Origin: Membranipora membranacea
Lineage: Eukaryota > Bryozoa > Gymnolaemata > Cheilostomatida > Membraniporidae
Reading direction: 5' to 3'
Assembly: GCA_914767715.1 (NCBI GenBank)
Contig: OU612074.1
Location: 7,703,501-7,767,500, forward strand
DNA: 64,000 nt
Shown here: piece after piece, positions 1 through 13,025 of the stretch
Layout: each line of letters starts with the position of its first letter
Position numbering within the stretch: the stretch's first letter is position 1
Translations under genes and position numbers: made by a program
The notes under the pieces: model-generated
Databases searched by the model: none
What the model saw: only the letters and a program-made list of their open reading frames with translations
Told to the model about the DNA's origin: nothing

Positions 1-1103
1 AACTGTTCCCGGAGAGGAAGAGAATTAACAGTCAATAAATATAACATGCAATATTTTCCATGAATAGATTTAATAATAGGCTAATAATAATCGTTTTTGT
101 GTGAGCAATTTTCTGTCGAAATTTTTATTTTATTTACCACCACAGAGAAGGCCTTTGAGACGAGATGCTTCAAACTTACTACAATTGACAAGCTCAATAT
201 CTCTCTGCAGCCAATTTAGAACATGCAATGCTTGGAGGCTGCTTATTCAAGTTAGGCCCAAAGGTATGTTTTGTGGCGGTCCATGGGCTGAATTATAGCT
301 CACATGTTTCGGTTTTAGATGTGTTGATGAGCTCTAAACCTCAAAACAAGCAGAAATTTGCGGATATAAAACAGCTACATCAGTGCATTGGCTTCATAAT
401 CCCTACATAACACAAAGGGCTGCCTGAGCACCTGTTTTTATTGACATATATAAGTAGCCTGTCAAAGTGTATTTATAACACTTATGGCAATTTTGGAAGT
501 TTGTTTTCAAAATTGCCCTCCAGAAGAAGTGGTAGGGCCAAATATAGTTCGAGCAGCTTTTCATGATCAAGTTGGTGGTAATTTTAACTTAATCAGAAAA
601 TAATCATATTAACCAGAAGCAGCTGAACTAGTTCAAACACAAAATCTGATCAAATATGGTTGAGTTATCAACCTCGACTGTAGACTGCAAATATATGGGC
701 AGTGACATCCGTATGTTGAGCAGTCTGATGATGTACAAGAATCGCTCTAAATTTCATATTCTATATATTTAAACCAGTGTCTATTAAGACCCAGATACTT
801 CCAAGTTGTGGGCTTCCATTGTTTTCCCAAATTAGGTACTCAGTCCATGTGAATTAATTCAGCCCCTGTGCTCCTGAGACAAACCAATGCCTCAACAGTT
901 CGCATATGCGCAGTATTTCAAGTTCAATTATATTAGATTGTACACACTACAGTTTACCTACAATTTCATAATAGTAGTTAGCTACCGACCGACCTGCTCG
1001 GCAGAAAGCAACAAATCCACACACACAACTTCTCTTGCTGATGATAAATTCTAAAGAAACATATTTGAGAAATAGAAATGTTTGGTAATTATTGTCTGCT
1101 TAA

Positions 1104-1600
1104 AGTGGCATACAACCCTGGCACCACTAGTTATGAATCCACTTGCGATTTACTTTCACAGATAGGCAGCATACTCAACAATGAAAATCCTAGGTATAAG
1201 CTCTGGTTCTGCACTGCAGGGCAGTCAGCAGCCCTAAACCCCTATCGCTTCAAAAAAACTGAATTAAATTGGGAAGCTATGCTATTGAAGGCAAAAACAT
1301 TTCAATTGACATGCCTGTTTATGTATTAGATTAAAACAAACGAAAGATAGCTGCTTTAATTCCAGAAACAAATAATTTTCTACATCAACATTTTCCAGCA
1401 ATACATTTATTTTGAGAATATTAACACTTGGCCAGTGATATTGGTTATGCCTGATACTGTAACAAAATGGTGGAAGAGAGTTTGCTATTAAAATAATTAA
1501 AATTTTCTAATTTAATCTTTGTTTCTTACATGCAAGTTTAGAAAGAGTAAATCATTACGCATCAAATATAAAAATATAACTTTTATGGTTGTCTGCTACT
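1104..1600. mobile_element. MITE copy 1, TTAA target site, TIR AGTGGCATACAACCC
   Basis: Non-autonomous DNA element of 497 bp. The left end reads AGTGGCATACAACCCTGG and the right end, reversed, reads AGTAGCAGACAACC. It is flanked by TTAA on both sides (1100-1103 and 1601-1604), which fits a TTAA target-site duplication as made by piggyBac-type transposases. The interior shares long stretches with copies at 28492-28846, 40962-41095, 56159-56477 and 60366-60873. An 83-codon open frame inside is a by-product of the repeat, not a gene. Confidence 0.75.
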
Positions 1601-3146
1601 TTAAGCAATTATGTAAAGTGCCGACTCCTGTAATGACATGATGCTTTCACTGACTAGCCCCCATCAATTAATTGCTGCAAGGATTTACGATATGAAAATG
1701 GGGATTCTGTTTAGAGACAATTATTATCATTTCTAACTGCCACTTACGCTGATGAATCGCAACATATTGGCTCAGAAGCAACACCTACTTTGAGAAAACT
1801 GTAATAGACACGATAATGGACTTGTAACTGCAAATGGTGTTATTTCTCAACCACAAAGAAAAAAGAAAAACTGATTTGGGTGTATAATTTCATTGAGATT
1901 CAAATATTGTTGTATGTGTAAATTGTGGTGTTTTTCAATTATCTTAGACAGAATTGGCATACAGATATTAGACGATAATTGCTTATTTTTTTACACACCT
2001 GGTTTAGATTTTGGTTTAACCCTTGAAAATTTCTGATTTTTTGGAAAATTGCCAAGAGCCTTTTTGAACACTAATGCAACAATTGAAAATGGCAAAGCCT
2101 GTTTTTAGCATTCTGACAGAAATGTTGTCATGACAAATAGATTGGGAACTATTAAAAAAAGTTTAAAAGTGTCACTTCTTGAAATATTTTAAAATTGGTA
2201 TTTCGTTGGATTTATTCCTCATTGTTAGTCCCTTCTCTTGCGTTAATCTGATTTTGGACCTTCAATTTAATTTTAAGGCTTTCCCAAATTACTGAAGTGT
2301 CATTGTTTCTCCGGTCATTCATAAGCTGTTCCAAGTTGTACCTTTTTTTTTGCGTATTATGTTTTTAACCAAGTTGCATAAGTTTTTATATATACACAAA
2401 GACATGCAAACATTGGAAAATTTTTGGATATTATCCCAATTTTTCCAATTTGTGCTTGTCTTTGCTTCTCATTTTCTGAGTTCTCACCCCTTGCTCAACA
2501 AAACTAAAATAATTTTACATGCAATGCGATAGAATTTTTTTATAATAAAACTGATGGTTGATTTTAATCCCTTATATTTAAAGTTTCAACATAGACATCT
2601 ACGTTTATGATGAACACTATATCTCCCCAATACTCTTCTAAAAAGTGAGTGCGTTTTATCCGCAGATAATTGGAGTAGTCTTTGAAAGTCTCTTGAAGTT
2701 AATCCAGTCTGCCCATTTTTTCTAGTTGCTATTACAAGGTAGTGGTCACTAAGGGATTATTTGAAAACCCCATTCTGTTATCCCCTAAAATCTGACTTTC
2801 AAAATTTATTGTACATCAATACACAGTTAGCGTTTTTAATTTCTACGTCAATTTGGATTTCCAAGCTGTTGAGCCTCCAAATGAGATGCAACTTAATACT
2901 GGCATGACTTTATTTCGCAGTGTCCGTGCATCTGAATTTCAGCCCTGAAATGGATTGATCCCACTTAAATTTGCTGGCGGGCTGCATCTTGGTCGGGATT
3001 TTGACAAATATTTGCTCATTACTTAATAACCCATTCAATATCATCAATATACAATCATTTGCCTAACTCTATCAATCTGTTAGATACATACACTTAAGCT
3101 GTTTAAATCATGGACAAATTTTTACAAAGAAAATATAAGAAACAAT

Positions 3147-3178
3147 TTGATTGCAGTGATCTTGATCACTGCAATCAA
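3147..3178. repeat. perfect 32-base palindrome
   Basis: Two 15-base arms are separated by TT. The left arm is TTGATTGCAGTGATC and the right arm is its exact reverse complement. It is not part of any TIR element I could delimit. No function is assigned. Confidence 0.85.
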
Positions 3179-6064
3179 GCCTAATTTCATTTCATAGGTA
3201 AAGAGGTAAACAAATATTGCCTGTTGTTTATTGATAGAGAGATGTCATGTCAATGTTTTACTCCAAAAGCCATCATTATGATCGTCACTTGGCTCAAAAA
3301 TTAATCTAATATTAAAAAAAAGAAGAAATTTGAGCTCTGCCCGCCCTATAAATTTTTTATTTGCCTACGCCAATTGTGGTTGTTATTGCCAAACAGGCAG
3401 CTGGTAAGCATGCTGTTAATGGGATTGGCAGTGGGCTATCGCTGACTTTGATGATTTGATCAACAGGCACCTGATTGTACTATGAGATAGAGCATGTCAG
3501 ACTGATTCCTGTAGGTTTTGCACTACCAACAGTTTAAGAAATGTCTCTTTTCAATCAGGAGTGATTTTGTTTACGGGGATTCGAGCATTTATAAGAATTT
3601 TTTCATTTGTGTGCAACATAGAAAAAGCAGATGAGAAATAAATCTATTGGTTGCCGCCAAGATATTCGAATGTAGAAAGTTTATGTAAAATAAAAATGCA
3701 AAATATCACTGTGATCTTCATACATGAATTTTGTTCTCTATTTCTTTCACATTATTGCGCTTTCGGCGCAGACTGTAAACATAAGATTTGCTGCCATTCA
3801 ATAAATTCAACCCCCCAATCCCGCAATCTATTCAATTTTTGCCTGCGTATCATTATTTCAGCTATAAATAACAACTTTCACAGATTTTTATTCTTAATTA
3901 TAGCTTCTGTTATTTTTTAGCTATAATCAGCACCTAAATATTCTGCTTTTGCAATAGATAACATACCAATTTTCAATAATCTCTAATGGTGTTAGAATCA
4001 AACCTCTTTTTGTGACGGCTTTTTTTTCACCTCTTGTTATGAAACCCCAATGGCTTGTGTACATGTAGCCCTGCGTATTATGTTGTGAAGTTTAGTAATG
4101 TTGCTCAGCTGTGAGTGGTCTCTTCTATGTATCGCCATAATCCATAATCCTTCAATTTTCTCTTGCAATGGTTTTGATCTTGCATGACCAACCTTGTTTT
4201 GAAACATGGAACTTTCTTTGTGGAGTATATCAATTATAGCCTTATCAATTTCTGGTAAAACTTCAATAGTAAAACACGAAATGTAGTCACAGACACAACC
4301 TGCCTTTTCCATGAAATTTACATGAATAGAATATCAAATGGAGTTTTCGCTATGCGATAACTGGAATAATAGCTGTGCCAGGATATTGAAGACAGCCTTC
4401 ACCTTGTGGAATTTTCCATGCATCTTAATCATTTTTGAACAATGAAAAGGACCTGTGTCATAACTTATTTCTGCGGAGAGGGTGCAGATGGCCTATATGG
4501 CGCGCTCGCCCAATCGGGCCAGAGGTTGGCCAAGGCTATTACTGATTTCTGACAAATTATGATTGGTAGGAAAATTCACTGTTATTTTCTCTTGTGTTTC
4601 TAGTCTTATCCTATCCCTAAGAACATCTTATATAAGCCGGTAGGTCACCTTGGAAAAATCAGATCTAGCCAGTTTTCCATGTGGCAGCAAAACTGAGATA
4701 GTAGGTTTTGATCCCTTTCACTTTCGCTGCGAGGGTAAGTAGCCACTTATTGTGTAACTGAAGTAAGTTAAGTTATCACTGTTGGGATCAGCTAAAAAAA
4801 CTGATGTAGACACAGGTTATGAAATCCTATCTGGGCAATTTTCTAAATGGAAATGAAAATTAGGAGGCTGCTTCTGGACTCATTACCCTTTTCATGATAA
4901 GATATTATAAGTTTAGTCTGTCGTTGACCCGTCGTAATGTTGAAGGTTGAGTTAAGATTTTCACAAAATTTTCTGAGCCCGAAGCTTCACCATCTGTGTG
5001 TAACAGGCTACGCTTGTTCTAGTACTAAAGATGTTTTGTTGCCCTGTCCTGTGACATGAATTATCGATACCAACGATAGTGTTGGTATTTTGTATTTCAT
5101 GCCAAAGTTTGATCAACCCCATTGACAGTTTTCTCATACATTACTATCACAGTCCGGGGCACTCAACCTTGGATGATTCAAGTCTTGAGTTTTGATGTTT
5201 CAGTGTTACATTGAGGTATTTCAAAGGCTTGAAACGCCCTGTACATCAACAGCTAAGGGTATGGGGGCTCTGTGAGCCTCCCCAACATATCTGGTCGCTG
5301 AGGCCTAGAGAGAAATTTAAGGGCTCTGCTGGTGGATTAGACCCATTTTTAGAGGTGTTAGCAGATCATCAATGAAGATTCTGTACCTTGGTTACTGTGT
5401 TACATATATATTACAACATGTAAATGGTTCTTTATAATCATGTAACTAGGTGACATGGAGAGGAATACCGCCCCTTATATGAATTTGCTCTGTCTCAGTC
5501 CATGATATCCATGTTTAGACAGTTAGTTGTGCGTCCTAGTCCGAAGGTTGATATAAAGTTCCCAACGAACTGTATAAACAGAAATTGATTGCACACAATA
5601 GAATCATCTTCGCTAATAAAAACAAAACATACTGGATATAATGTTATCAACTTGCTGTTAACCAATTTTAATTTGTATATCTACACTCATTAATTTGTTT
5701 TGAAGGAAACCACGCACAATAACAGATTTTACTTACAAAATTTTCACATCGCTTTAAATCTAGGAATAATACTACTGCTAGATGATGCTTACCTAATTAA
5801 ATTTAGCTTGCAGAAAACAAATTATTCCAGTTGAGGTCAGCATTTTACAACAATAAATTTTTAGCTATAGAATGATAACTATCAATCACTCAAAGGCCAG
5901 ATTGCAAGTTATAAAAACATAGGCCTGAGATGATTGGCTCTATCAAAAAACACTTTTCATTGCAGCACAATGTGTGAAGAAAATGAGACCTGTATGAAAA
6001 ATCTATGCAATGCGGTCATCAGCCCTAAAGTTTAACCTTGGAAAAGTCGGCTGTCTGTCTGGTC

Positions 6065-6631
6065 TCAATAAGGTGTTATTTGAATACAACCTTTGTTAAT
6101 CAATATAGTTACAAAATAGAAACTAAGCATTACCTCGTGGCCCACGTTGTCAATGACAAAAGCATTACACGCTATAAAAGGATAACTTGTCGAGCACAAC
6201 AGTTCTACCCTAGTAGTAGGTATGGGAAATTTTTCATTCTTGTTCAACAGGTCGTTTGGAGTCACTGCATAAGTCCTAATCATAAACAGAAACACGTTAA
6301 AGATTTGTAACAACTCAATTAGGTTATGGCTGATCAAAACAAGATATACATTCAAGAAAGTCAGTTGGATCTTAAAAATAACTTGGTATATAATTGTAGT
6401 CTTTTGACACATACTCCCAATATCATAAGTATTTGTAAGAGAGACAGAAATAAAGTTAATGTTGCAGTCGCTTCTATTACTCAAAAGCTGGATCATAATT
6501 AGAAAGGGAATTATTGTTATTATTGTTATTAATATTATTAATATTTTATTATCATTTTCTATAAACTCTGTCGATTTCATGATATCTGTAATATTGGATG
6601 AGCATCCTTTCCAACATACACTCCACCTCAA
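6065..6631 (-). CDS. unrecognised 188-codon frame with hydrophobic stretches
   Basis: An open frame of 188 codons starts with ATG at 6631 and ends just before 6065. This is long for such AT-rich DNA, so it may be an exon or a decayed exon. I do not recognise the product. Hydrophobic stretches lie near residues 29-49, about 80-122, and about 165-178, so if translated it would be a membrane protein. The first hydrophobic stretch is encoded by ATT/AAT-rich low-complexity DNA (about 6500-6560), which weakens the case. I saw no obvious splice partners or family motif. It could equally be chance. Confidence 0.2.
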   Translation of the reverse strand: MRWSVCWKGCSSNITDIMKSTEFIENDNKILIILITIITIIPFLIMIQLLSNRSDCNINFISVSLTNTYDIGSMCQKTTIIYQVIFKIQLTFLNVYLVLISHNLIELLQIFNVFLFMIRTYAVTPNDLLNKNEKFPIPTTRVELLCSTSYPFIACNAFVIDNVGHEVMLSFYFVTILINKGCIQITPY

Positions 6632-6984
6632 TTGTTCAACTTGTCACTTGCAATAGACGCTACAAAATTAACAATACTATCATGATTTATTTATTGCACT
6701 GAGAAAAACGCGAAAATATCAAATTTTGAGATTTATCCCAATTGGGCCGAGCAAATTGAATGAATGAGAAGGTTCCACTCCGGGCAGCTTGAAGCAAAGA
6801 ATTTGGGCATATTACAGCGCTATATTATCATTACACTTTTACATTATTTTTCATTTTATTTCTTTTCCTTTTTAATCCGAGATGCCAACAAAATGCAAGT
6901 TTTATGCATTTTATGATTTTTATTGTACCAAAGCCTGTAAGGGTGGCCACTTTTATTGAGGTAGTATACCAATGGTTTGAATAA

Positions 6985-7110
6985 AGATTAGATAATATAT
7001 TTACATACATATACATATATACATCTATATACATACATGTAATGTACATGTATGTACATGTATGATACACGCATGTTTGATGCGCACATGATAATTATCA
7101 TGCACACATG
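6985..7110. repeat. ACAT/CATG-rich simple sequence
   Basis: Degenerate runs of TATACAT and GTACATGTATG with many short self-complementary words such as TACATGTA, followed by GATAATTATC. Low-complexity DNA about 300 bases before gene A. Confidence 0.6.
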
Positions 7111-7381
7111 TGCTCCAGTCATGCAAAGTGTACATGCTTTACTTTGCATCTTAGTTCACACAATTGGAGTAGATGCATTTATCAGTTAATCATTGGACAA
7201 TGTTATTCCCACAAGCATACTGATTGGTCAAGAGCTCTTAAGTATAATTATCTAGACTTCTCACTTATTGGACAGCTCGCAGGCATCGATGTGATTTTAT
7301 TTCTCAGCACTGATCTTCTTGTTCTGCAATTGTGAGCGTCTACTCTTATCGTTATCATTGCTTTGTTCGTCTCCCTGAAGC

Positions 7382-10300
7382 ATGGGGCTGTTTCAACGGT
7401 ATTTTCTAGTCTTCCTTGGATTAATTACCAGGTAAGAAGATTTATTTTAGGCTTTTGTTTGATTTGCGGCTAAGAAGCATGATCGTTGCTCTGCTTGTTT
7501 AAATATGGTTCTTTTATAATCACGACAATGTTACACCACAATGTGGAGATGTTATTCGGAGTAATCCCCCTTGAATATTTACAGATGAGACCATATTTTT
7601 TATATATAAGCCATAAAGGATGACGATGAGACCTTTTGCTGTAAAAACTCCTTGGTTTCAGCTAACAACAATTGATCTACTTATTTGGCAATAAAAGTAC
7701 TTGACCAAGGTGCTGCAATAAAAAAGTATCAAAAAATCTGAATTTTTAATACAAATAAAATTAAATGGTAATATATTCAAATAAAAAACAACAATGAAAT
7801 TCAGTGTTTGGAAGGGAGGTGACTTGAAATATGTAGCTAAATTATTTTTGCAACAAAATTCCATATATATATCAAGTTATTGTTTTAAATATAGAATTGT
7901 TTTGTTTTACAATAACATATAAAATAGATCTATGGTATTTGAATTTTTTTCCGCAATCAATAATTTCAGGTTTGATTTATATCAAAGTTCAAAGCTGAAA
8001 TATTATTATTTCTCTTTATTTTAATGATATGTTTATTATATTATATAATAAATGTCAAATTATATTTGCAGTCAATTTGTCCTATTAAGTTGGTCAACAT
8101 AATCCGCATGTGAAAATCTCCTCTTGCTCTTACTTCACTTTTGTACACAACATCAATAATTTGTTCTCACCTTTATTTATAACAAAATGGCTTCTTTGAG
8201 AGCCCAGATGTTTCAATTAAAGTGACCTACAGCTTTTGTTACATCACGCTGACTCATTCAGTTTCCTTTTCTAACATACTAGTGCATAGAAGATCGATAG
8301 AAAATTTGACAAAATTCAAAGAACAGCAATTCGACTATTTTCATCATCATCAAACTATAAATCCGTCTCTTCTCGTTAAATGTACCTTCAGTAGAATATT
8401 TGTGCTTTCTTGCTTTGCCCTTTTGCAAAAAAATCCATAAGAAACGACCTTTAGATGGTAGTTGACAAAAATCGATTCTGACTTCGCCAACTGTTGGTAA
8501 ACGGCAGAACTTTCTTGGACACCAAGTTTTAAAGGGTTTTTAAAATATCGCAGCAATGCATAAATGGGCAGTAAAGAATGTGCTAGGCAGCATCAGCTTT
8601 GTGCATGGCGCGTGCAAAACTCAATGTAGTTGCTGACTCTAAGCTGGTTAACACTTCAGTTTAGGGGGAGGTTCCAAGACATTGCTGTAAGAATGATAGA
8701 GCACAGGCTAAATAAGAACAGGAACAGGAAACTGCTCTGTGGTATTCTATTTTAGCTGAATTTGAGTACCTGATGGATGAAATGTTTCACAAGAATTCTG
8801 CCTGAATAATCATCCGAACTAGATTTTGTCTTTTTCCCTATGCATAAGGTAAAATCTGCTATCTATCAATGAGAACTTGTTTAAAACCCTGGTTGCCCTT
8901 TAAGGTAGTCAAGTCAATAACAACCATAAAAAATAAATAAATGTTGTTTTTCGCAATGAAATCAAAGTGAATTATCTGTTTTCAGTTCTAGATCTATGTC
9001 TTCACTGAGAGGATTCAAACTTACCAAAGGAGAAACTTCAACTATAGTCCGAGTTCCACGTCCACCTTCTCATCCTGTATTTGATGAACCAATGCAATTT
9101 AGATATATGGAACACGATCAAATGATCCCAGGTTATTTACTCGCTGTTATGAATTTCACAATAGTAAGCATCTCACCAAATGGAGATATGAAATACATAT
9201 TCGTCCTTAACAAGACCATGATTCGACCAGAATATACAAGTAAGTAAAGTAGGTAAGTACCTTCACATAAGCATATACCATCCATGAGGTTTTTGATGCT
9301 TGACAAATAAAGAATAAAAATTGCTGTCCCTAAATCATTTGTAATTCAGTAGTACTGGTACACTGCGACTTGACAATGTCATTAACATATTAGTTGACTT
9401 ATGTACTAGAAATTCCCACTATCCAGAAGTATGGAAGAATTCTGATCTCCATGTAGTAATTTTGTTTATAGTTTGAAGGCTGACTGATTAACTTTTGTGA
9501 GAATATGATATAAATTTTTTAAATAACTACTTTTTATATTGACTTTAAGAGTTCATTTTTGAATCAATGAAATGGAAAGCGAGTAGCGTTTGCTTTTCGA
9601 CTTGAGTTACAAATGCTTGTTGGTAAATTGCATTTTTATTTGTTCCAATGATCTCTCAACATATTATATTGTTCTGTGTTAATATGATAATTTCAGGTTA
9701 CATCCTTTATGATCTATTTTTACAAAAATTGCCATTCCATTGTCACTTTGTGGTTGCTTCCAGATAACAGAACCTTCATATACAAAGCCATTGATTTGCC
9801 TGGGAACTCTATCGGAACATTTATGCAGTCTAGTTCATCTAATGATTCAAACAAGATACAAGGAGAGCTGCTTCATATCCCGATTACTTATAATCACTGC
9901 ATCATCACATTTAATAGACTACTGATGAGAGTGTCTGATCTGTCCTTGCCATGCAAACTCGTAATTCGTAAACTTGAAGACGCGACTCCTGCCGGTCCGC
10001 TCAGTGAATTCCGTTTCCTATGGCCGAGACGTATGTTGTTGTAAATCTCTTGACAATCAAACAACTACCATCATGCCATCCATGTTTTGTGTATTTTACA
10101 TCAAAGCCAAATATGCGTTGAGGAATTTACTATCCTTGTAGAGAGAAATTGAATCTAAATCCAGTTTCAAGTTTAACATCTCCATTGGTACATTTTTTAT
10201 GAAACTATATCACTTACAACCATTAGCGACTGAGACCAAACACATATCTGTTGTTGTAGATCTATTGGCAAAGCAAAGTGGAGGGAGCAATGGAGTTCTG

Positions 10301-12824
10301 AGTTTCTATGTAAGTTCACCATTCAACCACTCAATCAGTTTGGTTGATCTAACCACTGACAGTGTGACAGATATCTACATGTGCTGTTCGGCAGGGCCAG
10401 AGAAGAAATGCTACAAGCCAAGCTACATGACCTGGACACCGTACAATTCACTTGTTGCCACCACTAACTATGGAATATTCGAGCTAAATCTAAGTACAGG
10501 TTACCTGGAGCTACTAACCAATCCTGCAGGCTTTCAAAGAAGTAATAATATCCTTGATGAATCGTTTGGTACAGCACAGGTGGGAGAGTTAGGACCGATG
10601 GTGAAAATCCCTGTTCCAGGTGCAGTGTTCGTATTTGCTGATACATTGTTGCATAACCTGCGTGTGATGGATATGAATGCTCGCCAATTCTACTCGCTAT
10701 GTCTTTCTTCAAAGGATTCATATCTCACACTGAAAAGTACAAGAGTGATGTCTGAAGTTTCAGCCATGTTGCCATCATGTGACCTTACATCACCTAACAC
10801 TGTACTATTTGATCAGTCAAGAAATGCAATTCTGGTCAGTCAATCTCACAGCATAAAATCTCTAAATCTCACATGTGAGTTTTCATAATATTATATATAT
10901 ATATATATATATATCATAGTTTATAGAATTACAAGGTAAGTTTCACCCAATCTAATGTTTTCATTGAGAAAAAACCCCATTATAATCTCGTAAGATATGA
11001 CATTTTTTATTCTCCCTAATATGCGACAATAACAAAAATGATTGGATTTTTGGGATGATGGTATTTTATTTGTAAAAATGATGAGAATGTACAGTTCTGA
11101 GCAAATTGGTAATTAAAACATAAGTTGTTATAAAAATGGTGGGGAACGTAGTACCCCTACAGTCAGAAAGATCAGGGCATTAGCAGACTTCCTGAAACTG
11201 GCTTGGGCTGTGAACGCTTTCGCTCAACAGCCAGTAGGAATAACAGACATCATAGACATAATAGAGACGAATGTCAATAAAGTATTGCGTGCAGTATTGA
11301 TAAGAATTATCTTTCCTTGTAAAAGAAGAAGACATCTTGTTATAAATTATCCCTCTAAAAAAATTGCTTTTTCGGGAAAAAGCTTGTATTTTATTTTAAT
11401 CAAACTTACCAAAGAGATTAGCCTGATCGGCATATTATCAAAGAGGAAAGGTTTTTCAATGATCCCTTTATATGTTCAAACATGAAGCCTATATGTAATG
11501 GAGTTTCTTACCTTTTGTTAGTGTCTGTCAGTCTTATCCTGACACCAGGGTGTCCAATTTTCTTATGTAGTACGCAGTAGTATAGAACAACTTTTACGGG
11601 AAATGTTTTTCTGTTGTGGCTTGGCCAGGCATCGCTTCTTTTGTAACTCGTGTTCATTCTTCTGTTTTTCATATCTGTATCAAATCTGAAGTTGTCCTCA
11701 AATAAATGTTTCCTTCACACTGCGTACAGTCTGGCAAAACGCACTTAACCATAATAATTTGTCCGATAATTGTAGTTCTTTCCATCCATCTGCCTCAAAA
11801 TCGAAATAAAAAAGGAAAAGAAGACAAACAGACAGACACAGTGAGCCAGAACCAGTGCGTTCATTTAGATGGACCACTCTCAGCACTGTATTATAACCCA
11901 GAACTGTGTGACTCTGCCTGCCAAACATCCCAGATGTTAACATGTAACTCATCTTCATCAGATGGTGGCTGTTCCAAACTTGTACATACAGTATGTAAGT
12001 AAGGGCGGTCAATGCAATAATCATTTCGATTGAACATTGATACCATTATTGGGTCGATGGAGTTCCTTATGACAAATGTGTGCGACAGGCATCGATTATT
12101 GTTTTTGATAATTGTTTGAATCATGGGAGTTGTTCATATTGGAAAATATGTAGGTATCATGCGACCTGATTTTTTTTTTTGTAGGTCCCCTATCTTTCGG
12201 ATATCCTGAATGTAGTTCACTTACACTCCTATCTCCACCTGAATATAAACACAGCTGGATTCTTGTGATACACTCAGACTTGAATTTTGATGGCTGCTTA
12301 CGTTTCACTTATACATGCATGTCTTTGCTGTTGGATTTGACAAGTGTATCTGACTCGAATAGAGCTGGATCATTGTTACCACTAGATAGACTTCCCTACC
12401 TCTCATGCAAAGGTATCGTTTAACAGATCATATTGCTGTGTATATCAACCTCAATAATTCTCACTGCTCAACGCTCTATGTGCCCTCCACAAGGTTACCA
12501 TATGCGTTGGAGGAAATAAGAACAATCAAGTCAGACTTAGGAGACGGTTTGATTATGAATTACGATGCAGTTCAATTTTTGCCAAACATAAACAAAAGTT
12601 AAGCTTTTCTACCAGAGAAAAATTAATGTAACAAATTTTATGTTTGCCTTTGATTTGCAGTGAGCTTATGGGGATCGCTGGCTATTGGCTCTGTTCCCGC
12701 CATGCTGATGGCAGTTATCATCATGCTGGTGGCATGTGATTATAAGACTAAAGTTAGAGATAGTAAGAAAAGAAACACTGCACCACGGATAATGTTGACC
12801 TCTGTTGTCTCAACCCGCAGCTGA
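7382..12824 (+). CDS. gene A: seven-exon type I membrane protein with propeller-like ectodomain (598 aa), intact
   Basis: Family not recognised by name. Exons read by hand: 7382-7431, 8986-9239, 9764-10030, 10260-10874, 11776-11994, 12185-12412, 12661-12824. All have GT-AG borders and they sum to 1797 nt with no internal stop. Intron phases are 2,1,1,1,1,1, the same as in genes B and C. Exon 1 encodes a signal peptide (MGLFQRYFLVFLGLIT). Residues about 18-395 form the ectodomain with N-glycosylation sites (VMNFTIVS, FNHSIS). A strand pattern such as VFVFADTLLHNLRVMDMN resembles NHL/beta-propeller blades. Exons 5-6 give a cysteine-rich stalk (QNQCVHLDG, FTYTCMS). Exon 7 has a membrane helix at about 549-570, then a basic tail ending STRS. 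The least certain border is the exon 5 acceptor; 11776 was chosen because it keeps frame and aligns with B and C. Role inferred: cell-surface adhesion or recognition receptor. Transcribed towards gene B. Confidence 0.85.
10885..10913. repeat. (TA)n microsatellite in intron 4 of gene A
   Basis: A TA-dinucleotide run of about 24 bases directly after the exon 4 donor of gene A. Similar TA runs occur near 19966-19982 (intron 5 of gene B) and 22913-22926 (inside the hAT element). Confidence 0.8.
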
Positions 12825-12827
12825 ACT

Positions 12828-13025
12828 GACTTTCATTGAATTTGGATCTGCTGGCGGTGAGTCATTTATACTTACACTCATCTCCACCTGTAAAAAATCA
12901 CAACTGGAATTTAGAGGTAGGCCTACACTTGGATGTGAATTTTGATGGCTGCTTATGCTTTACTTATACATGTTTATCTTTCCATTTTGACTTGAAGAGT
13001 AGGCCTATATTTAACTGGAGTAGGT
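12828..13025 (+). pseudogene. decayed extra copy of family exon 6
   Basis: Starting four bases after the gene A stop, the sequence again resembles exon 6 of the family. It has a piece like the gene C words EFGSAG, then HNWNLEV, then NFDGCLCFTYTCLSFHFDLKS. The reading frame shifts within it and no clean acceptor or donor flanks it, so it is a remnant. It is closer to exon 6 of gene C than to that of A, which points to an old partial duplication of the 3' half of another family member. Confidence 0.75.

Larger units (their letters stand above)
1..7381. other. gene-poor region upstream of gene A
   Basis: AT-rich DNA with no recognisable protein family on either strand. It holds one TTAA-flanked MITE (1104-1600), a perfect 32-base palindrome (3147-3178), an unexplained 188-codon frame on the minus strand (6065-6631) and an ACAT/CATG-rich simple-sequence tract (about 6985-7110). 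The last 100 bases should contain the promoter of gene A; an AT-rich ATTTTATTT lies about 80 bases before its ATG. Confidence 0.6.

Noticed and set aside
1078-1329. 83-codon plus-strand frame
   Set aside because: It lies within MITE copy 1; the same DNA in the other copies is not an open frame.
4037-4312. 91-codon minus-strand frame
   Set aside because: No family motif, splice partner or repeat counterpart, and its length is within chance for this window.
4485-4720. SINE-like sequence with GCAGATGGCCTATATGGCGC and a distant GGTTTTGATCCC
   Set aside because: The A-box-like and B-box-like words are about 200 bases apart, far more than in a tRNA promoter, and no repeat copy was seen. At best a broken SINE.
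9697-9763. Earlier acceptor for exon 3 of gene A at 9697
   Set aside because: A strong TTTCAG, but using it puts a stop in frame. Starting at 9764 keeps phase and matches B and C.
11776-11994. Alternative exon 5 start at 11815 for gene A
   Set aside because: Also in phase, but the acceptor at 11776 after ATAATTGTAG gives a length closer to exon 5 of B and C. Transcripts could overturn this.
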